From contig NZ_KB893651.1 of the NCBI RefSeq assembly GCF_000374105.1, positions 459,838-523,837 of the forward strand: a DNA stretch of 64,000 bases. The letters are read 5' to 3'. Within the stretch, counting starts at the first letter, position 1, and each line of letters opens with the position of its first letter. The stretch is from Kangiella aquimarina DSM 16071. Lineage in GTDB: Bacteria; Pseudomonadota; Gammaproteobacteria; Enterobacterales; Kangiellaceae. Made by a program: the position numbers and the translations under genes. Below the pieces are notes generated by a model. It did not search any database. It was given only the letters and a program-made list of their open reading frames with translations, and was not told the DNA's origin. Shown piece by piece: positions 28,460 to 38,789 of this stretch.

Positions 28460-29545
28460 ATGAACCGTGGTTTTAATTTTAGCGCTGGCCCTGCGGCGAT
28501 GCCGACAGAAGTGTTAGAGCGAGCGCAGGAAGAGTTGCTTAATTGGAATGGCAATGGCTGTTCGGTTATGGAGTTTGGTCATCGAACGCCAGAGTTCACT
28601 GAGCTGCTTGAGCAAACGGAAGCCGATTTTAGAAAGCTTCTCAATATACCGGACCACTATCGTGTTTTATTCATGCATGGTAGTGCTTCCCATCAGTTCG
28701 CCATGGTGCCGATGAATTTTTTGGCTGCCCATGATACAGCTAATTATCTTGAGCAGGCGCACTGGTCTAAAAAAGCGATTAAAGAAGCACAGAACTTCGC
28801 CAATATCCATGTGCAGAAAGGCTTTCATCAGACTGAAGAAGGGCTGGCAATAGTTCCTGAATCAGAATGGCAGCTTGATGATGCTGGAAAATACCTACAC
28901 TTCACATCTAATGAAACCATTGTCGGTGTGCAGTTCAAATCAGAGCCAAAAGCTTTTGCCGGTAAGCTGGTTTGCGATATGTGTTCTGATATTTTGTCGC
29001 GTCCGATTGATATTGAGCAGTACGCTTTAATCTATGCTGGAGCACAGAAAAATATCGGTCCATCGGGGATGACGGTCGTTGTCGTACGTGAAGATCTGTT
29101 CGAGCAAATGCAAACTCATCGTGTGCCATCATTATTCCAGTATCCATTAATGGCAGAGCATAAATCCATGTACAACACGCCCCCTAGTTTTGGCATTTAT
29201 CTTGCCAGCCTGGTGTTTGAATGGTTGTTAGAGCAGGGGGGAGTGGAAGCCATTGAACAGGTTAATCAACAGAAAGCGCAGCTGCTCTATGATGCGATTG
29301 ATGCTTCAAACTTTTTTCACTGTCCTGTAGCCAAAAACTCTCGCTCAGTGATGAATGTAGCTTTCACCCTCAGCAATCCGGAGCTTGATTCAATGTTTCT
29401 TCAACAGGCAAAAGAGCAGGGACTTCTGGCTTTAAAAGGGCATCGTGATTTTGGTGGTATGCGAGCCAGTATATACAACGCAATGCCGTTGGAAGGAGTG
29501 CAGACATTGGTTGATTTTATGCAGGAATTTGAGCGAAAGGTTTAG
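28460..29545 (+). CDS. serC: Phosphoserine aminotransferase SerC
   Basis: SerC makes 3-phosphoserine from 3-phosphohydroxypyruvate, and also acts in pyridoxal phosphate synthesis. The 361-residue protein begins with FNFSAGPAAMP and has the family block SHQFAMVPMNF and the pyridoxal-lysine region LIYAGAQKNIGPSG. It lies 52 bases after gyrA, as in other gammaproteobacteria (gyrA-serC). A strong terminator follows. Confidence 0.96.
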   Translation: MNRGFNFSAGPAAMPTEVLERAQEELLNWNGNGCSVMEFGHRTPEFTELLEQTEADFRKLLNIPDHYRVLFMHGSASHQFAMVPMNFLAAHDTANYLEQAHWSKKAIKEAQNFANIHVQKGFHQTEEGLAIVPESEWQLDDAGKYLHFTSNETIVGVQFKSEPKAFAGKLVCDMCSDILSRPIDIEQYALIYAGAQKNIGPSGMTVVVVREDLFEQMQTHRVPSLFQYPLMAEHKSMYNTPPSFGIYLASLVFEWLLEQGGVEAIEQVNQQKAQLLYDAIDASNFFHCPVAKNSRSVMNVAFTLSNPELDSMFLQQAKEQGLLALKGHRDFGGMRASIYNAMPLEGVQTLVDFMQEFERKV

Positions 29546-29570
29546 TATCAAATTGGTGATAAATCTAGAA

Positions 29571-29596
29571 AAGGCAGTCGATTGACTGCCTTTTTT
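29571..29596 (+). terminator. Rho-independent terminator after serC
   Basis: Nine-base-pair stem AAGGCAGTC/GACTGCCTT with a GATT loop, followed by seven T residues. It is bidirectional enough (T-run on the other strand is shorter) to also end the DUF1272 gene on the minus strand. Confidence 0.9.
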
Positions 29597-29616
29597 TATT
29601 GCTATGATGTATATTC

Positions 29617-29925
29617 TTAGCGTTTTTCTGGCGGAATATGAGCAAGTTTCTCTATTAATTTTGCTTGTGACTCGTTATCAATTGGCGCGTAAACCTCTTT
29701 ATGAGTCGCAGGTTGATATTCAAGTGAGACGCCATCTAAATAAGCTGATTTTGGTCTAATCGGACGTGGAACAAAACCTCCGCCACAATTCGGGCAAACA
29801 TTGTGTAATATTTTTTCGACACAATCTCGACAAAAAGTACATTCATAAGTGCATATCATGGCCTCCGTCGAATTTGGGGGTAAAGACTTTCTACAGTTCT
29901 CGCAAGTTGGTCTTAATTCCAGCAC
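29617..29925 (-). CDS. DUF1272 domain protein (Cys-rich)
   Basis: A 102-residue protein with eight cysteines in CxxC-type pairs (Cys8/11, 25/29/32/35, 44/47), including CTYECTFCRDC and CPNCGG. It matches, from memory, the DUF1272 family of small zinc-binding proteins; the function is unknown. The first half is the conserved domain, while the last 50 residues (DGVSLEYQPATHKEVY onward) are an extra tail. It lies between the two terminators. Confidence 0.8.
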   Translation of the reverse strand: MLELRPTCENCRKSLPPNSTEAMICTYECTFCRDCVEKILHNVCPNCGGGFVPRPIRPKSAYLDGVSLEYQPATHKEVYAPIDNESQAKLIEKLAHIPPEKR

Positions 29926-29946
29926 TAAAGATCTCCTCTAATAAAA

Positions 29947-29969
29947 AAGGGCGACAGATTGTCGCCCTT
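29947..29969 (-). terminator. Rho-independent terminator after oligopeptidase B
   Basis: Stem AAGGGCGAC/GTCGCCCTT (nine pairs) with a five-base loop. Read on the minus strand it is followed by a T-run, so it ends the minus-strand oligopeptidase gene just upstream. Confidence 0.85.
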
Positions 29970-29985
29970 ACAATCACAAATCATT

Positions 29986-32190
29986 TCAGTCGTTTCTTCC
30001 CAGTAAATCTAAGAAAAACGCGTACTCCATTGCAGTTTGTTCAAGTCTTTTAAATCGACCTGACGCTCCACCATGACCAGCTTCCATGTTGGTATGGAAC
30101 AGCAGCTTATTGTTATCCGTTTTGTATTCACGAAGTTTCGCAACCCACTTCATTGGTTCAAAGTATTGCACCTGCGAGTCATGAAGCCCCGTAGTTACCA
30201 ACATATTGGGATAGTCCTGAGCTTTGACATTGTCATAAGGTGAATAAGATAGCATGTACTCGTAGGAGTCTTTGTTATTCGGGTTACCCCACTCGTCGTA
30301 CTCGTTGGTGGTTAACGGTATTGATTCATCCAACATCGTGGTTACAACATCGACAAATGGTACATGGGCAGCAACTCCACGGTATTTTTCAGGAGCCATA
30401 TTTATCACGGCACCCATTAGCAATCCACCAGCGCTACCACCTGCAATGAAGACTTTATCTTTGGCGGCATATTTTTGATTTACCAAACCATCAGTAACGT
30501 CAATAAAGTCAGTGAATGTATTGATTTTATTGAACATTTTTCCATCTTCATACCATTGGCGTCCTAACATCTGACTACCTCGTATGTGAGCAATGGCAAC
30601 AACGAAGCCTCGATCTACCAGTGATAACCAGTTGGAGCGGAAGTTTGCATCCATGGTTGCTCCATAAGAACCATACCCATATTGGTACAATGGATTTGTA
30701 CCATCTTTCTTGAACATATCTTTACGGTAAACCAAGGATACGGGCACTTTTGCTCCATCTTTTGCTTCAATAAACAGTCTTTCACTCTGATAGTTATTTG
30801 GATCAAAATCGCCTAAAACTTTGTCCTGTTTAAGTAGCGTACTTTCGCCAGTGACCATATCAAAATCATAGATAGAGTCAGGAGTCGTCATACTTGAATA
30901 AGTATATCTTAGCGTGTTGCTAGTGAAATTCTTATTGGTAGAAAAGCGGGCTGCATAGGCAGGATCGTCAAAGCTGACCGATTTAAAAGAACTATCTGAA
31001 AGCTCCATCACGCGAATACTGGTTAATCCATTACTGCGTTCGGTAACAGCAATAAAGTCTTTAAATGCAACCACTCCGGTAATTTGGGTATCGTCTCGAT
31101 GAGGGATAACTTCCTGCCAGGCTGACATATCCTGATGCTTATCCTGGTGTACTTTCATTAAGCGGAAGTTCTTCGCATCTTTATTGGTAAGGACATAGAA
31201 ATAATCACCGGATTTAACGGTTGAATACTCGTGTCCTTCCTCAAGAGGGTAAAACAGTTGGAAATCACCTTCAGTAGGGGAGTTTGCATCCAGCAATCTT
31301 TCGCCTTTTGTTTCAGTACTGTAATGGCCTATTTTAATGAGAGAGCCATCCAGACTTTTACCCAGACCAGTGTAAAAAGTCGGGTCAGTTTCTTCATATA
31401 CCAGAACATCTTCGCCTTGGGCTGTGCCTAGCTTATGGCGGAAAACCTGGTATCCCAATAAGGTTTGTGGGTCTTTGCGAATATAAAAGAGGTGCTGATT
31501 ATCGTTAGCCCAAACTACACCGCCATTAGTATTTTCGAGTGTGTCGTCTAGCAGTTTACCGGTGGCTAAGTCCTTAAAGCGTAGGGTGTAAATACGGCGA
31601 CCTACGGTATCATCGGAGTAGGCTAATATTTGCTGATTCGTGCTTACTTCTGTATCAGCTACATTAAAGTAATCATGCCCTTTAGCAAGCTCATTAACGT
31701 TAAGTAATACTTCTTCTTCTGCATCCAGTGAGCCTTTTTTTCGTGCATAAATCGGGTACTCACCGTCTTCCTCAAAACGAACATAGTAGAAATAGTCTCC
31801 CTGGCGATAAGGCACAGTAGACTTATCCTTTTCAAGCCGGCTAACCATTTCGTTATACAGCTTTTCTTGCAGACTCTTGGTATCTGCAAGCATGGTTTCT
31901 TTGTAGGTGTTCTCCGCTTCCAGATGAGCAAGAATCTCTGGGTCAGTGCGGCTGTCATCGCGCATCCAATAGTAGTGATCGACGCGTGTATCGCCATGAA
32001 TGGTCATCTCATGAGCGAGTTTCTTGGCAACCGGTGGTTGTGGGCTTGTATCTGGTTGAGAATCTGACTGAGACTCTGTCATGCCAACCTCTTGAGTTGT
32101 CGGTTGAGGCGTAGTGTTTTTGTCGCTGGTAGCGAAATAGACACCTACACCAATCAAAACAATGCTAACTAAGGCCAGAAGGTACTTCAT
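29986..32190 (-). CDS. ptrB: Oligopeptidase B-type S9 serine peptidase, membrane-anchored or exported
   Basis: A 734-residue prolyl-oligopeptidase-family peptidase, close to oligopeptidase B, which cleaves short peptides after Arg/Lys. The nucleophile is Ser586 in GGSAGG; aspartate lies in LHDSQVQYFEP and histidine in EAGHGGASG. The beta-propeller starts with VDHYYWMRDD. I start at ATG 32190 (AAGGA upstream), giving an N-terminal hydrophobic segment (residues 3-20), so unlike E. coli PtrB it is probably exported or anchored. An in-frame ATG at 32241 would add 17 residues. Confidence 0.9.
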   Translation of the reverse strand: MKYLLALVSIVLIGVGVYFATSDKNTTPQPTTQEVGMTESQSDSQPDTSPQPPVAKKLAHEMTIHGDTRVDHYYWMRDDSRTDPEILAHLEAENTYKETMLADTKSLQEKLYNEMVSRLEKDKSTVPYRQGDYFYYVRFEEDGEYPIYARKKGSLDAEEEVLLNVNELAKGHDYFNVADTEVSTNQQILAYSDDTVGRRIYTLRFKDLATGKLLDDTLENTNGGVVWANDNQHLFYIRKDPQTLLGYQVFRHKLGTAQGEDVLVYEETDPTFYTGLGKSLDGSLIKIGHYSTETKGERLLDANSPTEGDFQLFYPLEEGHEYSTVKSGDYFYVLTNKDAKNFRLMKVHQDKHQDMSAWQEVIPHRDDTQITGVVAFKDFIAVTERSNGLTSIRVMELSDSSFKSVSFDDPAYAARFSTNKNFTSNTLRYTYSSMTTPDSIYDFDMVTGESTLLKQDKVLGDFDPNNYQSERLFIEAKDGAKVPVSLVYRKDMFKKDGTNPLYQYGYGSYGATMDANFRSNWLSLVDRGFVVAIAHIRGSQMLGRQWYEDGKMFNKINTFTDFIDVTDGLVNQKYAAKDKVFIAGGSAGGLLMGAVINMAPEKYRGVAAHVPFVDVVTTMLDESIPLTTNEYDEWGNPNNKDSYEYMLSYSPYDNVKAQDYPNMLVTTGLHDSQVQYFEPMKWVAKLREYKTDNNKLLFHTNMEAGHGGASGRFKRLEQTAMEYAFFLDLLGRND

Positions 32191-32408
32191 GCTAAGTCTT
32201 CCTTGGTTTCGTTTTTTAGATGTGATTTTTGAGGCACTCACTATATACCAATAAAATCATGAAAATCCAGCTTTGAGACTCTAGAGCAGCATTTGCAGGT
32301 TAAGGGGTGAAAATCGGACGCGTTTCAAGGATAATGTCGGCCATTTCAAGAATTGAATGGCATCGATTGAAATGATGCTGCTAAAAAGTCATTAGAGTGG
32401 AGTAAGTT

Positions 32409-33509
32409 ATGAGTTGTGATTTTATCGCTTTGGCCAATAAAGGTGTTCAGGAGTTACACCCCTATCAGCCTGGAAAGCCAATTTCCGAGCTGGAAAGAGA
32501 GCTCGGCATTACCAATATCGTTAAATTGGCAAGTAATGAAAACCCTATCGGTATCAGTGCCAAAGCGAAGGCAGCTATGGAGAAGGAATTTGCTGATTTA
32601 GCACGTTACCCTGACGCAAACGGCTATTATTTGAAGGCCAAGCTGGCAGAGCGTACGGGCGTTGGTATTAATCAGATTACGCTTGGTAATGGCTCAAATG
32701 ATGTTCTTGAGCTAATAGCCCGTGTCTTTGTCGCTCCTGAGCATGAGGTGATTTTTTCACAGCACGCGTTTGTGGTTTACCCAATTGTGACCCAGGCGAT
32801 TGGGGCCAAGAAAGTAGTTATCCCTGCAAAAGACTGGGGCCACGACCTGGAAGCGACCGCAGCTGCCATAACGCCAAACACGCGTATGATTTTCATCGCT
32901 AACCCTAACAACCCAACTGGAACTTGGGTCAATAAGACCGACCTGAAAGCCTTTATGGATAAAGTCCCGCAAGATGTCATCGTGGTGGTTGATGAGGCGT
33001 ATTATGAGTATGTTGAAGACTCGGAATACCCGCAAACGATTCCTTGGATCAAAGAATATCCGAATCTTATCGTGACCCGCACCTTCTCTAAAGCGTACGG
33101 TTTAGCGGGTGTTCGTGCTGGTTATGCCGTAGCCAATGAAGAAGTTACTGGCCTTATTAATCGTCCACGTCAGCCATTCAATATGAATTCATTGGCGTTG
33201 GCAGCTGCAGAAGCCGTTCTTGATGATCATGCATATTTGCAAAAAGCCCTAGATGTCAATAAATCCGGTATGCAGCAGCTTATCAGCGCGTTTAATGAAT
33301 TGGGTTATGAATACATTCCTTCGGTCACAAACTTTATTACTGTAGACATGAAACAGGCTGCAGGTCCTTTGTACCAACAGATGCTGGAGCAGGGCGTTAT
33401 TGTTCGTCCAGTTGCCAATTATGAAATGCCAAATCACTTGCGTATCAGTATTGGGCTTGAAGAAGAAAACGCCAAGTTTATTCGTGTCTTGCGCGAAATG
33501 ACCAAGTAG
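32409..33509 (+). CDS. hisC: Histidinol-phosphate aminotransferase
   Basis: HisC converts imidazole acetol phosphate to histidinol phosphate; this hisC2 type may also serve aromatic amino acids. The 366-residue PLP enzyme has ANPNNPTGTW, VVVDEAYYEY and the PLP lysine in RTFSKAYGLAGVRAGY. Upstream it reads LASNENPIG. It lies seven bases before cmk. The position matches hisC2 of pseudomonads, where aroA normally follows; here cmk follows directly. Confidence 0.93.
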   Translation: MSCDFIALANKGVQELHPYQPGKPISELERELGITNIVKLASNENPIGISAKAKAAMEKEFADLARYPDANGYYLKAKLAERTGVGINQITLGNGSNDVLELIARVFVAPEHEVIFSQHAFVVYPIVTQAIGAKKVVIPAKDWGHDLEATAAAITPNTRMIFIANPNNPTGTWVNKTDLKAFMDKVPQDVIVVVDEAYYEYVEDSEYPQTIPWIKEYPNLIVTRTFSKAYGLAGVRAGYAVANEEVTGLINRPRQPFNMNSLALAAAEAVLDDHAYLQKALDVNKSGMQQLISAFNELGYEYIPSVTNFITVDMKQAAGPLYQQMLEQGVIVRPVANYEMPNHLRISIGLEEENAKFIRVLREMTK

Positions 33510-33516
33510 TGATCCT

Positions 33517-34203
33517 ATGACAGAAACCCATGAACATATACCGGTTATTGCCATTGACGGTCCTAGTGGCTCAGGCAAGGGTACTATCAGTCAAATTCTT
33601 GCAACAAAACTCGGCTATCATTTGCTGGATAGTGGTGCCTTATACCGCTTAACTGCTCTGTCAGTCATTGAGCAGGGTATCGATCCTGATAATACTGAGG
33701 CTGTTGCTAAGGCAGCTCTTAATCTAGATGTAGTATTTGAGCCTCAATTAGATGGCGAGCAAAAAGTGCTGCTAAATGCTCAGGATGTGGGAGTAAAACT
33801 GCGTCTGGACGAGACTAGTGCAATGGCTTCAAAAGTCGCGGCAATACCAGCGGTTAGAGAAGCTTTGTTGACTCGTCAGCGAAAGTTCAGAGAAAAGCCG
33901 GGACTGGTAGCAGATGGCAGAGACATGGGAACCGTTGTTTTTACCGATGCTGATTACAAGGTTTTCTTGACTGCAAGCCCCGAAATACGGGCTGAAAGAC
34001 GGCATAAACAGTTGATCGAAAAGGGCGTAGATGCTAATATTTCGCACCTTTTAAAAAGCATCATCGATAGAGATGAGCGTGATCGCACTCGAACTGTGGC
34101 TCCTTTGGTGCCAGCAGAGGGTGCTTTTGTTATTGATAGCTCGCATTTATCTATTGATGAAGTGGTTCAGCAAATTCTTGATTTTATAGGGTTTTCTGAA
34201 TAA
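33517..34203 (+). CDS. cmk: Cytidylate kinase
   Basis: Cmk phosphorylates CMP and dCMP with ATP. The 228-residue protein has the Walker A GPSGSGKGT at about 15-23, the GALYR region, DGRDMG near residue 133 and the lid-type RRxK region ERRHKQLI. It is seven bases from the hisC stop and upstream of rpsA, the conserved order. Confidence 0.96.
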   Translation: MTETHEHIPVIAIDGPSGSGKGTISQILATKLGYHLLDSGALYRLTALSVIEQGIDPDNTEAVAKAALNLDVVFEPQLDGEQKVLLNAQDVGVKLRLDETSAMASKVAAIPAVREALLTRQRKFREKPGLVADGRDMGTVVFTDADYKVFLTASPEIRAERRHKQLIEKGVDANISHLLKSIIDRDERDRTRTVAPLVPAEGAFVIDSSHLSIDEVVQQILDFIGFSE

Positions 34204-34348
34204 TTTTTTATTGCTGGCTCACATGGATGAATGAGTTGGCTTAACTAACTGACCCATGACTATAGGACCATAGTGTGGTGATTTAAACAAGCCTTTGTTT
34301 GGTAGATCAATACTCGATCAGCCGGCAAAGAATATCAGGTACTAACGA

Positions 34349-36016
34349 ATGAGCGAAAATTTCGCACAACTTTTTGAAGAAAGTTTAGCAAACGTAGAAA
34401 TGCGTCCAGGTGCAATCATCACTGGTGTGGTGGTTGATATTGACAACGAAGTTGTTGTTGTAAACGCTGGTTTGAAATCAGAAGGCGTTATCCCACGTAA
34501 TCAATTCTTAAATGATTCGGGTGAGCTTGAAGTTTCTGTTGGCGATGAAGTTGAAGTAGCTTTGGACGCTGTAGAAGATGGTTTTGGTGAAACACGCCTA
34601 TCACGTGAGCGCGCTAAGCGTTTTGCGGCTTGGGGTGTTTTGGAAGCTGCTCATGAAGCGAACGAAACAATCAAAGGTGTTATCACTGGTAAAGTTAAAG
34701 GTGGTTTCACTGTTGACGTACAATCAATCCGTGCCTTCTTGCCGGGTTCATTAGTAGACGTTCGTCCTGTACGTGATACAACACACCTGGAAGGTGTTGA
34801 GCTTGACTTTAAAGTTATCAAACTAGACCAAAAGCGTAACAACGTAGTGGTTTCTCGTCGTGCTGTTATCGAGTCAGAAAACAGTGCTGAGCGTGAAGAG
34901 CTTCTTGAGAATCTGGAAGAAGGTTCAGAGCTTAAAGGTATCGTTAAGAACCTTACCGATTACGGTGCGTTCGTTGACTTGGGTGGTATTGATGGCTTAC
35001 TACACATCACTGACATGGCTTGGAAACGCATTAAGCACCCAAGCGAAGTGGTACAAGTTGGTGACGAAATCGACGTTAAGGTTCTTAAATTCGACCGTGA
35101 GCGTAACCGTGTATCACTAGGTATCAAGCAATTGGGTTCAGACCCATGGGTTGATATCAATGACCGTTACCCAGAAGGTGCACGTCTACAAGGTCGTGTA
35201 ACTAACCTGACTGACTACGGTTGTTTCGTAGAAATCGAAGACGGTGTTGAAGGTTTGGTTCACGTTTCTGAAATGGACTGGACTAACAAAAACATCCACC
35301 CATCTAAAGTGGTTAACTTGGGTGATGAAGTTGAAGTTATGGTTCTTGATATCGATGAAGAGCGTCGTCGTATCTCTCTAGGTATCAAGCAATGCGTACC
35401 AAATCCTTGGAACGAATTCGCTGCAACTCATAACAAAGGCGACAAGGTATCTGGTAGCATCAAGTCTATCACTGACTTTGGTATCTTCATTGGTCTTGAC
35501 GGTGGTATCGACGGTCTTGTTCACTTGTCTGACATTTCTTGGACAGTTCCAGGTGAAGAAGCCGTACGTGATTACAAGAAAGGCGACGAAGTTGAAGCTG
35601 TTGTTCTAGCAGTTGACGCTGAGCGTGAGCGTATCTCTCTAGGTATCAAGCAAGTTGATTCAGACCCATTAGCTGAATACCTATCTGAGCATCCAAAAGG
35701 TAGCGTTGTTAAAGGTAAAGTTAAAGAAGTTGATGCAAAAGGTGCATTGATTGAATTAGCTGATAACATTGACGGCTACGTTCGTGCTTCAGATATCAGC
35801 ACTGACCGTGTTGAAGATGCAAGCAAACACCTTAACGTTGGCGATGAAGTAGAAGCTAAATTTATGGGTGTTGACAAGAAAAACCGCAACTTGAACCTTT
35901 CTATTAAGGCGAAAGACGCTGCTGAAGAAGCTGCTGCAATTAAAGAATTCAGCAACGACGCTTCTGCTCCAGCAACATTAGGTGACTTGTTGAAAGAGCA
36001 ATTAGGCGACGAATAA
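34349..36016 (+). CDS. rpsA: 30S ribosomal protein S1
   Basis: S1 binds mRNA leaders to the 30S subunit. The 555-residue protein shows six S1 repeats; repeats are recognisable by G-V-V/DYGAF-V-like blocks ([46 protein letters not shown]) and the ISLGIKQ ends. The 145-base leader before the start is conserved in place for S1 autoregulation, but I see no definite structure. Codon use is strongly biased as expected for a highly expressed gene. Confidence 0.97.
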   Translation: MSENFAQLFEESLANVEMRPGAIITGVVVDIDNEVVVVNAGLKSEGVIPRNQFLNDSGELEVSVGDEVEVALDAVEDGFGETRLSRERAKRFAAWGVLEAAHEANETIKGVITGKVKGGFTVDVQSIRAFLPGSLVDVRPVRDTTHLEGVELDFKVIKLDQKRNNVVVSRRAVIESENSAEREELLENLEEGSELKGIVKNLTDYGAFVDLGGIDGLLHITDMAWKRIKHPSEVVQVGDEIDVKVLKFDRERNRVSLGIKQLGSDPWVDINDRYPEGARLQGRVTNLTDYGCFVEIEDGVEGLVHVSEMDWTNKNIHPSKVVNLGDEVEVMVLDIDEERRRISLGIKQCVPNPWNEFAATHNKGDKVSGSIKSITDFGIFIGLDGGIDGLVHLSDISWTVPGEEAVRDYKKGDEVEAVVLAVDAERERISLGIKQVDSDPLAEYLSEHPKGSVVKGKVKEVDAKGALIELADNIDGYVRASDISTDRVEDASKHLNVGDEVEAKFMGVDKKNRNLNLSIKAKDAAEEAAAIKEFSNDASAPATLGDLLKEQLGDE

Positions 36017-36053
36017 TCGCATAATAATTGCTTTTAGCATCATGATCCAAATC

Positions 36054-36080
36054 AAGCCCGACTCAGGTCGGGCTTTTTTG
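36054..36080 (+). terminator. Rho-independent terminator after rpsA
   Basis: Nine-base-pair stem from AAGCCCGAC and GTCGGGCTT with a TCAG loop, followed by a run of six T residues. Confidence 0.92.
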
Positions 36081-36190
36081 TGCTTAGAAAAAGTGTAAAA
36101 AAGATCATATAATTAAAACAGTTAGGTGCATTTTCAGTTAAAATCCACCATACTGTAACCACAAGGTTTAACGACGTAAGGATAATGCCC

Positions 36191-36493
36191 ATGACAAAAT
36201 CGCAATTGATAGAGCGCTTAGTGGAGAAGAATCCACAGCTATCAGTACGTGATGTCGAACTGGTAGTAAAATCCATGTTAGATCAAATGTCGGAGTCTCT
36301 GGCAGATGGAGACCGCATTGAGATCCGTGGCTTTGGTAGCTTCTCGCTACACTACAGAGCGCCACGCGTAGGCCGTAATCCTAAAACTGGAGAATCGGTT
36401 AAGCTAGATGGTAAATACGTTCCGCACTTCAAACCAGGTAAAGAGTTAAGAGAGCGGGTAAACGACGGACAGGATAAACCTATCAAGCCATAG
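36191..36493 (+). CDS. ihfB: Integration host factor subunit beta
   Basis: IHF-beta pairs with IHF-alpha to bend DNA. The 100-residue protein has the histone-like core with [26 protein letters not shown] and the DNA-arm [17 protein letters not shown]. The ATG at 36191 is chosen because AAGGA is eight bases upstream; ATG 36185 would leave only two. It is in the conserved rpsA-ihfB position. Confidence 0.97.
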   Translation: MTKSQLIERLVEKNPQLSVRDVELVVKSMLDQMSESLADGDRIEIRGFGSFSLHYRAPRVGRNPKTGESVKLDGKYVPHFKPGKELRERVNDGQDKPIKP

Positions 36494-36535
36494 GTGCTCT
36501 AAATAATTAAACTCTGACCAATAGCGGAGATTACC

Positions 36536-36829
36536 TTGCGACAACTTTTCGCGATCATACTATTTATTGCCTTACTGATTCTCAGTACTGTATTTGCCTT
36601 GAATAACAATCAACCGATTGTGGTGGACTACCTTTTTGGGGAATCTGAGCTGGCATTATCGACCCTGATATTTTGGGTAGCATTAATTGGACTGTTACTT
36701 GGAATTTTGGCTATGACCATTGCACTATTGAAACTTAGAGTGCAGCTTAAGCGCTGTCAAAACAGGCTAAGTAAAGCTGAACAGGAATTGAAGAATTTGA
36801 GGACTGCGCCGGTCAAGGATACGGTTTGA
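36536..36829 (+). CDS. lapA: Lipopolysaccharide assembly protein A (LapA)
   Basis: LapA (YciS) is a small inner-membrane protein that with LapB controls LpxC stability and LPS export. The 97-residue protein has two TM segments (about 2-22 and 40-63), with the family ALNNNQPIVVDYLFG between them, and a Lys/Gln/Glu coiled-coil end. Start is TTG 36536 with GGAG upstream. It abuts lapB. Confidence 0.92.
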   Translation: MRQLFAIILFIALLILSTVFALNNNQPIVVDYLFGESELALSTLIFWVALIGLLLGILAMTIALLKLRVQLKRCQNRLSKAEQELKNLRTAPVKDTV

Positions 36830-36830
36830 A

Positions 36831-38006
36831 ATGAATGATTGGTTTTTGTATGGGGTGCTAGCGTTGCTTCCCATTGCAGCTTATTCTGGTTATCGCCTGG
36901 GCCGTAAACAACGAAAAGAACAGAAATCTTCCAATGGCAGCTTATCTAGCAACTATATTAAGGGATTAAACTATCTGCTGAATGAACAGGCAGATAAGGC
37001 GGTTGATACCTTTATCGATCTTCTTACCGTAGATACCGATACTGTTGAGACGCATCTTGCCCTAGGCAATTTATTCCGCAAACGAGGTGAAGTAGACCGC
37101 GCGATTAGACTTCACCAAAATCTTATCGCACGTCCCCAGCTTAAAACAGAGGATCGTAATACTGCCCTATATCAACTGGGTCTAGATTATAACGCAGTTG
37201 GTATGTATGACCGTGCTGTAAGCCTGTTTAATGAACTTCTTTCCGATCCTGAACATAAGTCTGAGTCTTTGCATCAGCTCCTTAATATCTATCAGCTCAC
37301 AAAAGACTGGGATCAGGCAGCAAAAATAGCCGAGCAGCTCCAGTCATCATTAGGGGAGGAGCAATCTAAGCCTTTAGCTCATTTTTATTGCGAATTAGCC
37401 GATCAGAAGCAAATTGAAGGTGATATTAAAGCAGCATTAGCAAACTTAAAAAAAGCTCTATCGATCAATCCTGACTCGGTTAGAGCCAGTATCTTGCAAG
37501 GTGATATTTACTTACAACAAAGTAATTTTAAGCAGGCAATTAAGGCCTATCAGCGAATTCTCAAGCAGGATATCGCTTTTTTGCCAGAAGCATTGCCAAA
37601 AATCGCAGAAGCGTATAATGCTCAACACGACCTGAAAGGTTATAAGCAATTTCTGAATGAGAGTTTGCAGCATGATGCTGGCGTCTCCTTGCTCATTGAA
37701 CTGTCAAAGATTATTCAGAAAGAGAGCGGTGACAAGGCTGCTGCATTACTGATAGGCGAATATCTTCAGGATAAGCCTTCTCTAAAAGGCTTACACCGAT
37801 TAATCTCACTCCATATTGAGCACGCTCAGGAATCTGCAAAACCAAGCTTGCAGTTACTTGATGGCATTGTCGAAAAGTTATTACAAAGAAAGCCACGTTA
37901 TGAGTGCCAAAATTGCGGATTCCACACCAAAGCAATTTATTGGCAGTGCCCAAGTTGTAAAGAGTGGAGTTCTGTTAAACCCATAAAAGGCATAGAAGGC
38001 GAGTAA
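36831..38006 (+). CDS. lapB: Lipopolysaccharide assembly protein B (LapB)
   Basis: LapB (YciM) is a TPR adaptor with an N-terminal membrane anchor that helps FtsH degrade LpxC. The 391-residue protein has a short N-terminal TM, several TPR repeats, and a C-terminal rubredoxin-like metal site with CQNC and CPSC pairs. It is one base from lapA and precedes pyrF by four bases, forming the conserved lapA-lapB-pyrF operon. Confidence 0.96.
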   Translation: MNDWFLYGVLALLPIAAYSGYRLGRKQRKEQKSSNGSLSSNYIKGLNYLLNEQADKAVDTFIDLLTVDTDTVETHLALGNLFRKRGEVDRAIRLHQNLIARPQLKTEDRNTALYQLGLDYNAVGMYDRAVSLFNELLSDPEHKSESLHQLLNIYQLTKDWDQAAKIAEQLQSSLGEEQSKPLAHFYCELADQKQIEGDIKAALANLKKALSINPDSVRASILQGDIYLQQSNFKQAIKAYQRILKQDIAFLPEALPKIAEAYNAQHDLKGYKQFLNESLQHDAGVSLLIELSKIIQKESGDKAAALLIGEYLQDKPSLKGLHRLISLHIEHAQESAKPSLQLLDGIVEKLLQRKPRYECQNCGFHTKAIYWQCPSCKEWSSVKPIKGIEGE

Positions 38007-38010
38007 TGTA

Positions 38011-38706
38011 ATGTCTGACCCCAAAATTCTTGTAGCACTTGATTACGATAACCAGCAGCAAGCGTTGCAGCTGGTTGATAAATTAAAGCCAGAACTGTGT
38101 GGGCTCAAAGTGGGTAAGGAAATGTTTACCCTGTTTGGCCCTGAGTTCGTTAAGACACTCGTAAACAAAGGCTTCAAAGTCTTTCTAGACCTGAAATTTC
38201 ACGATATACCTAATACTGTCGCAAAGGCCTGTAAGGCCGCTGCTGAGCTTGGAGTGTGGATGGTTAACGTTCATGCCTCCGGAGGCAGTAAAATGATGCA
38301 CGCAGCTCGTGAGGCGCTAGAGGGATATGATAATCGTCCTTTATTGATCGCTGTGACATTATTAACCAGTATGGATGAAGTTGCTTATAGTGAAATCGGT
38401 TTCAAACGAGACCTGCCCGAACAGGTTGAGCATCTTGCCGGTATTGCTAAGTCCGCCGGACTTGATGGTGTTGTTTGCTCCGCTTGGGAAGCGAGACGAC
38501 TAAAAACTCAGCTAGGAGACGAGTTTAAATTAGTAACACCAGGGATTCGTCCACCTGGCAGTGAAATAGGCGATCAAAGTCGAATCATGACGCCTGAGCA
38601 GGCTGTTGTCGCTGGCTCTGACTTCCTGGTCATTGGTCGTCCAATCACAAAAGCTAGCGATCCACTAAAAGCACTGTACGACATTTCTGAAAGCATTGTG
38701 AGCTAG
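38011..38706 (+). CDS. pyrF: Orotidine 5'-phosphate decarboxylase
   Basis: PyrF converts OMP to UMP. The 231-residue protein has the catalytic [14 protein letters not shown] motif (Asp-Lys-x-x-Asp) at about residues 58-71 and the phosphate-binding [14 protein letters not shown] block. It is four bases after lapB. The order lapA-lapB-pyrF-comEA is common in gammaproteobacteria. Confidence 0.97.
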   Translation: MSDPKILVALDYDNQQQALQLVDKLKPELCGLKVGKEMFTLFGPEFVKTLVNKGFKVFLDLKFHDIPNTVAKACKAAAELGVWMVNVHASGGSKMMHAAREALEGYDNRPLLIAVTLLTSMDEVAYSEIGFKRDLPEQVEHLAGIAKSAGLDGVVCSAWEARRLKTQLGDEFKLVTPGIRPPGSEIGDQSRIMTPEQAVVAGSDFLVIGRPITKASDPLKALYDISESIVS

Positions 38707-38789
38707 TTGTTTTCATTATCTCCAAATAATATTCTCCATCCTGTCGCATGACAGCGGCAAAAAAGGATATTAAAAACAAGGAGATAATC

